NCBI GenBank assembly: GCA_003446335.1
Contig: DMAZ01000194.1
Coordinates: 1 to 10,633, forward strand
DNA: 10,633 nt
Direction: 5' to 3'
From: Lachnospiraceae bacterium
Lineage (GTDB): Bacteria; Bacillota_A; Clostridia; Lachnospirales; Lachnospiraceae
The translations under genes were made by a program, and so were the position numbers. The notes below the pieces were generated by a model, which did not search any database, was not told the origin of the DNA, and saw only the letters and a list, made by a program, of their open reading frames with translations. Positions 7,872 to 10,633 of this stretch are shown piece after piece. How positions within the stretch are numbered: position 1 is the first letter of the stretch; each line of letters opens with the position of its first letter.

Positions 7872-8129
7872 ATGAAAAAGAAAGAAATCACCATTCAGCT
7901 TGACAGCGGACTCGATACAAGACCGGTCGCTCTGCTTGTTCAGGTAGCAAGCCAGTTTCGTAGTGATATCCATCTCGAGTCAGGCAACACAAGGGTCAAC
8001 GCCAAAAGCATCATGGGAATGATGACGCTGGGACTTGTGACAGGCGAAGAAGTCACTGTTACCGCAAACGGTGAGGACGAGCAGCAGGCGATGGAGGAGA
8101 TTGAAGCTTATCTGACGAAGAAAAGCTGA
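7872..8129 (+). CDS. HPr-like protein lacking His15 (Crh-like)
   Basis: 85 residues, the exact HPr length, with the family pattern throughout: GL(15)xRP, VQVASQF, NAKSIMG and GEDEQQAMEEIEAYL. HPr carries phosphate from enzyme I to sugar permeases on His15 in GLHARP. Here that site reads GLDTRP, with Asp at 15, so PTS phosphotransfer through this residue is not expected. Ser46 in NAKSIMGMM, the site phosphorylated by HPr kinase in Firmicutes, is intact. The same split (no His15, Ser46 kept) defines Bacillus Crh, which has Gln15, is encoded directly after yvcL/whiA, and with CcpA mediates carbon catabolite control. Position and residues both support a Crh-like regulator; orthology rather than convergence is unproven. 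GGAGG at 7859-7863 lies 8 bases before the ATG. This is the last gene of the run, followed by a strong terminator. Confidence 0.9.
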   Translation: MKKKEITIQLDSGLDTRPVALLVQVASQFRSDIHLESGNTRVNAKSIMGMMTLGLVTGEEVTVTANGEDEQQAMEEIEAYLTKKS

Positions 8130-8145
8130 ACACAGGGGCTTAAGA

Positions 8146-8190
8146 AAAAAATAATTCGGGTGACGCTATACGCGCCACCCTTTATTTTTT
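8146..8190. terminator. Bidirectional intrinsic terminator between convergent genes
   Basis: The stem is GGGTG (8158-8162) with CACCC (8176-8180), continued by CGC/GCG across one A-C mismatch and closed by a TATAC-type loop. It is flanked by AAAAAATAA at 8146-8154 and TTATTTTTT at 8182-8190. The A tract and T tract are complementary, so each strand gives a hairpin followed by a U run. It can therefore end both the plus-strand run that finishes with the HPr-like gene and the minus-strand GNAT gene. Confidence 0.92.
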
Positions 8191-8229
8191 CTGTCCGTCT
8201 TTAATTGTTATCTCCCTGACGCGGGAAAA

Positions 8230-9012
8230 TCAGATACCGGTATCTTCCCCGTTCACCCGAAACCAGCAGCGGTAAGACATGCGAAAGCCTAGACTCCTGT
8301 AGAGTGTTTTTGCAGGGAGATTGGAGCTGACGACCTGCAGATAAGAATGAAGAGCCCCTTTTTTATGACCCTCATAAAGCAGCCGGCTGACGATGAATCG
8401 GGCAATTCCCTTTTTCCGGTAATCTTCACGTACATGGATCGCATAGATCCCTATGTAGTCTCGGTCCAGAATTCCCAGTCCGGTAGCGATGACCTCTCCC
8501 GCGGAATTTTCCACATAAATCGCAAGCTCATCTTTTGGGATCGCTGCATACATAGATGGAACAATTTTGAGATGGGTTGGATTCACCGTATTTTTCAACG
8601 TGAAAAGACCGTTTATCCAGCGATCGTCCGTGCGCGGCAGGATCCGGAAGCGCAGCATCGGATCGGCAGGCTGTACGATATCCGGAAGTGTCCAGGGATT
8701 CAGATCGGCGGTCATAACAAAGATGTCGTGCTCTATATGGTAACCGCGTTCCTCCAGCAATCCGTCCAGAGAAGGATCGGTAACAGGATTGATCTTGAAA
8801 ATGCAGGGCGTTCTCCATCTGGAATACATACGCTCGCAATATTCGATTTTTTCTTTCAGAGGAAGAATGGAAGCGCCGATCTGTTCAACGCAGTTGGTCC
8901 TGTGCGTATAAAGATAAGAAAAACGAAGGATCCAGCCGTCATATACTTCCATCTGATGGGACGGCCATGCGTTCAGTGAGAGGTCTTCTATCTTTTTAAT
9001 ATCAATATCCAT
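8230..9012 (-). CDS. GNAT family N-acetyltransferase
   Basis: 260 residues on the minus strand. The C-terminal half (about 120-250) is a GNAT fold: motif A is IYAIHVREDYRKKGIARFIV (189-208), with RKKGIA as the pyrophosphate-binding loop for acetyl-CoA, and motif B is LQVVSSNLPAKTLYRSLGF (225-243). The N-terminal part (LSLNAWPS..MEVYDGWILRFS, residues 11-32) matches a recurrent N-terminal half in a GNAT subfamily that probably arose from a degenerate duplicated domain. The substrate is not predictable. The start is ATG at 9012: the next Met (21) would cut into the conserved N-terminal block, and no ATG/GTG/TTG lies upstream before an in-frame stop. No Shine-Dalgarno precedes it; a promoter sits immediately upstream, so the message may be leaderless. 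It is convergent to the HPr-like gene and divergent from the next gene, a single-gene unit. Confidence 0.9.
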   Translation of the reverse strand: MDIDIKKIEDLSLNAWPSHQMEVYDGWILRFSYLYTHRTNCVEQIGASILPLKEKIEYCERMYSRWRTPCIFKINPVTDPSLDGLLEERGYHIEHDIFVMTADLNPWTLPDIVQPADPMLRFRILPRTDDRWINGLFTLKNTVNPTHLKIVPSMYAAIPKDELAIYVENSAGEVIATGLGILDRDYIGIYAIHVREDYRKKGIARFIVSRLLYEGHKKGALHSYLQVVSSNLPAKTLYRSLGFRMSYRCWFRVNGEDTGI

Positions 9013-9018
9013 GTGTGA

Positions 9019-9047
9019 ATTATAGCTTATGAAAATCAGGAAAGCAA
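9019..9047 (-). promoter_or_regulatory. Promoter of the GNAT gene, abutting its start codon
   Basis: Reading the minus strand, TTGCTT (9047-9042) is a weak -35, followed by a 17-base spacer and a perfect TATAAT -10 (9024-9019). Only six bases separate the -10 from the ATG, so the transcription start should fall at or within a base or two of the A of the start codon. Confidence 0.7.
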
Positions 9048-9076
9048 TTCATGGCGCTACAATATTGAAAAAAGGA

Positions 9077-9105
9077 TGTACATATTAAAAATAAAATGGT
9101 AAAAT
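9077..9105 (+). promoter_or_regulatory. Promoter of the signal-peptidase-like gene (extended -10)
   Basis: TGTACA at 9077-9082 (4 of 6 to TTGACA), 17 bases, then TAAAAT at 9100-9105 (5 of 6 to TATAAT) preceded by TGG at 9097-9099, an extended -10 element. The start would be near 9112, giving a leader of about 40 bases that contains GGAAGGAG at 9131-9138. It shares the AT-rich divergent region with the GNAT promoter. Confidence 0.6.
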
Positions 9106-9150
9106 AATGCAAACTGTGAGCATTTTACGTGGAAGGAGTGTAGTGACATT

Positions 9151-10326
9151 ATGTCGAGGTTCCTGAAGTTTATTGTCAATACTTTTCTGGTCGTTGCCAT
9201 TCTTACGGCAGCGGCTATACTGGTTCCGCCGCTTCTCGGTGTGAATACAACAATCGTAGATACGGCAGCTATGGATACGAACCTTCCTCTCGGATCGGTA
9301 ACATATTCGGTCAATGTCCCGGTCACAAAACTGCAGGTCGGTGACGAGGTGCTTAAGGAGAACGGTACTTCAACGTATGCATATATAATAGAAGAAGGAG
9401 ATGTGGGGACGGGAAAGTTCAAGGTCGCCAGTGCGGTCGACCGTGATTCTGTTACGGAGATCACACTCAGAAATACAGTATCGCTGGTCAGGCTCAGCAT
9501 CCCCTATATCGGATATGTCGTTGTCGCCATGCAGACGATGGAAGGAATTATTATCATCGTTCTTGTAGTCCTTTTCATCATTATCCTTTTCGTTCTTTCT
9601 GAACTGTGGAAAGTAAAGGATGACGACGATGACGATACGGATGCAGACAGCTTTCTGCCGGATGATGTTCCGAAAACGGAGGAAGATGAAGCCCTGAACG
9701 CGGAGCTGGCATCCGAATCGAATTTCAATGAAATTGATCCGGGACCGCAGACGGATGAAGAAATCAACATATTTGATCAGCCTCAGACAGATGCGGAGCC
9801 GGCAGGACCATCCGGGATCTTCGGAGGTGAAGCACCGGCACCGGTCGTTCAGGAATTGTTCGGCGAATCGGCGGGTGAATCACAGCAGCCTGAAGAAATC
9901 TTCCGTCCTGAAGCTGAACAGTTTGTTGAAGAAGGGCTGCCGCAGGAAAGAATACAGAATGCGGACATCTATGAGGAACCGTCAGAGGAAGCGGCCGCCG
10001 TGGAAATACCTGCCGTGGAGACTCTTTCTGAAGTACCTGCAGAGCCGGCTGTATGGGGTCAGATACCGGAAGGAATACTGGACGCTGAAAACGACGGAGA
10101 GACGGTCCTCACAGACCATGTCGATAAGGAGGAGGTTCAGGAGGAGATCGTTCCCGGATATGAGGAAGAGAGAGCCGAGTTCCTCGAGCCGAATCAGTTC
10201 GTTGCAGTTGACCGTCTGACGCTGGAGGAGATTTTGGAGCAGGCAAGAAAGAACGGCGGAGAGCCGGAAGTCAATCGAGATGACATATCCGGTGTCAACA
10301 TTGTAGATTACAGCAAGCTGATCTGA
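9151..10326 (+). CDS. Catalytically degenerate S26B signal-peptidase-like membrane protein with acidic tail
   Basis: 391 residues. A membrane helix at about 7-29, an external domain (30-125), a second helix at about 132-150, then an acidic tail (157-391) starting with a run of Asp and rich in Glu, Pro and Ala. The external domain follows the layout of SipW/archaeal-type signal peptidases: VDTAAMDTNLPLGS aligns with the SGSMEPTxxxGS box, LQVGDEVLKE with the xxxGDVIxF box, TYAYIIEEGD with the THRIVEV box, and LSIPYIGYV with the conserved IPYxGxV before the second helix. The catalytic Ser (just before Met) is A40 and the catalytic His falls at A77, so peptidase activity is unlikely. The tail would be cytoplasmic and ends in a more ordered segment (RLTLEEILEQARKNG ... 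ISGVNIVDYSKLI). AAGGAG at 9133-9138 gives a rather long 12-base spacer to the ATG. The family match is by my own motif alignment; function is unknown, perhaps a binding or scaffold role. Confidence 0.72.
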   Translation: MSRFLKFIVNTFLVVAILTAAAILVPPLLGVNTTIVDTAAMDTNLPLGSVTYSVNVPVTKLQVGDEVLKENGTSTYAYIIEEGDVGTGKFKVASAVDRDSVTEITLRNTVSLVRLSIPYIGYVVVAMQTMEGIIIIVLVVLFIIILFVLSELWKVKDDDDDDTDADSFLPDDVPKTEEDEALNAELASESNFNEIDPGPQTDEEINIFDQPQTDAEPAGPSGIFGGEAPAPVVQELFGESAGESQQPEEIFRPEAEQFVEEGLPQERIQNADIYEEPSEEAAAVEIPAVETLSEVPAEPAVWGQIPEGILDAENDGETVLTDHVDKEEVQEEIVPGYEEERAEFLEPNQFVAVDRLTLEEILEQARKNGGEPEVNRDDISGVNIVDYSKLI

Positions 10327-10360
10327 AGATAATATCCCGAAAAACAGAAAAATAAAAATA

Positions 10361-10393
10361 AAAAACCTCTTGCATTTGCAGGAGGTTTTTGTT
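10361..10393 (+). terminator. Intrinsic terminator of the signal-peptidase-like gene
   Basis: AAAAACCTC (10361-10369) pairs with GAGGTTTTT (10382-10390); the stem continues through a T-G wobble and TGC/GCA to an ATTT loop. The T run is part of the stem and continues as GTT. It begins 35 bases after the TGA. A second A-rich stretch upstream (10347-10365) may let it work in both directions. Confidence 0.9.
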
Positions 10394-10398
10394 ATTAT
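10370..10398 (+). promoter_or_regulatory. Candidate promoter for the downstream leader, embedded in the terminator
   Basis: TTGCAT at 10370-10375 (loop side of the terminator hairpin), a 17-base spacer, and TATTAT at 10393-10398 (5 of 6 to TATAAT). The predicted start is near 10405, directly at the 5' edge of the structured leader. The -35 is weak, so confidence is moderate. Confidence 0.5.
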
Positions 10399-10404
10399 AG
10401 TCCG

Positions 10405-10633
10405 TGCTGTGACATGATAGCGATGAAGCGTGAAGTTGCTGCACATACGTTGCAGGTTCTCCGTGGAGCGAATGTCATGTAAGGATACTGGCGACAAGTC
10501 ACTGTGCAATGTCCGTCGATGAGACGGAAACAATCGTGTGCGTAGATACTCAGTAGTATGAAACGCACGGGAACGTGTACAGTCACCGCTTGTCGTACTA
10601 TAAAAAGTGCGAAAAGGAGGCGACTTTTTTTAT
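10405..10633 (+). ncRNA. Structured 5' leader RNA of a gene beginning just beyond the window
   Basis: This gene-free stretch folds well by eye. The 5' domain is closed by TGACAT (10410-10415) with ATGTCA (10472-10477) and contains the hairpin CTGCA/TGCAG (10439-10443, 10451-10455). The 3' domain is closed by GCGACAAG (10491-10498) with CTTGTCGT (10589-10596), an internal loop, then ACTGTGC (10501-10507) with GTACAGT (10577-10583). This opens into a junction with two arms: TCCGTC/GACGGA (10512-10528) and GTGCGT/ACGCAC (10538-10568), the latter topped by ATACT/AGTAT. AAAGGAGG near 10613-10620 is a ribosome binding site whose start codon must lie at or after 10633. Such a long structured leader suggests cis-regulation. 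From memory it resembles leaders ahead of rpsJ (S10 operon) in Lachnospiraceae, but nothing visible proves this; a ligand riboswitch or another r-protein leader remains possible. Confidence 0.65.
10602..10629 (+). promoter_or_regulatory. Hairpin presenting the Shine-Dalgarno in its loop
   Basis: AAAAAGT (10602-10608) pairs with ACTTTTT (10623-10629) and CG (10610-10611) with CG (10621-10622), leaving G10609 bulged. The nine-base loop 10612-10620 contains AGGAGG. It is the last element of the leader before the expected start codon. Confidence 0.6.

Noticed and set aside
8347..8979. 210-residue plus-strand ORF opposite the GNAT gene
   Set aside because: The minus-strand frame carries the GNAT motifs and a matched promoter; the plus frame has no family signature.
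10472..10522. 16-codon ORF (ATG at 10472) within the structured leader, as a possible leader peptide
   Set aside because: The GGAG upstream is only three bases from the ATG, there is no run of a regulatory amino acid, and the ATG is in the closing helix of the 5' domain.
10512..10568. Possible kink-turn in the leader arm (AG opposite GAA), as in L10-type leaders
   Set aside because: The bases do not give a clean three-nucleotide bulge followed by tandem sheared G-A pairs, so I do not claim a K-turn.
1..10633. Mobile elements, CRISPR, toxin-antitoxin or defence genes
   Set aside because: No transposase, integrase, inverted-repeat ends, spaced direct repeats or recognisable defence domains were found; apart from the noted genes this is a conserved chromosomal region.

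Overview
The window looks like chromosomal core sequence from a Gram-positive, low-to-mid GC member of the Clostridia, most likely a Lachnospiraceae-type gut bacterium. This rests on the gene order murB-rapZ-whiA-HPr-like, the strong AGGAGG-type ribosome binding sites, the LtaS-like sulfatase and the Firmicutes-type promoters. The taxonomic call is inference. No insertion sequence, prophage, CRISPR array, tRNA or rRNA was seen.

Layout. Bases 1-8129 form one tightly packed plus-strand run: the 3' part of valS (valyl-tRNA synthetase), a lipoteichoic-acid-synthase-like membrane sulfatase with a TTG start, a 51-residue protein of unknown function, a zinc-ribbon/TPR membrane protein with an Ala/Gln/Glu-rich tail, murB, rapZ (yvcJ), whiA, and an HPr-like protein whose phosphorylatable His15 is Asp (Crh-like). 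Most junctions overlap, abut (TAAATG) or are under 50 bases, so cotranscription is likely. A strong bidirectional terminator at 8146-8190 closes the run and also serves a convergent minus-strand GNAT acetyltransferase (8230-9012). That gene's promoter lies so close to its ATG that its mRNA is probably leaderless. From the same 138-base divergent region a plus-strand promoter drives a two-helix membrane protein (9151-10326). It has the fold signature of an S26B/SipW-type signal peptidase but lacks the catalytic residues and carries a long acidic cytoplasmic tail. It ends in a good intrinsic terminator.

The last ~230 bases hold no gene but contain a highly structured RNA: a closed 5' domain, a three-way-junction 3' domain, and finally a small hairpin with the Shine-Dalgarno sequence in its loop. 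This is the 5' leader of a gene that starts just beyond the window. From memory it resembles leaders found before clostridial ribosomal-protein operons (rpsJ/S10), but the downstream gene is not visible.

How the genes fit together. Much of the main run concerns the envelope and its coupling to metabolism: MurB makes UDP-MurNAc, the LtaS-like enzyme handles glycerol-phosphate polymers, RapZ and WhiA belong to the cluster that in Bacillus links central carbon metabolism to cell-wall synthesis and division, and the Crh-like protein would report glycolytic state through Ser46 phosphorylation. The membrane TPR protein is uncharacterised but sits inside this envelope set.
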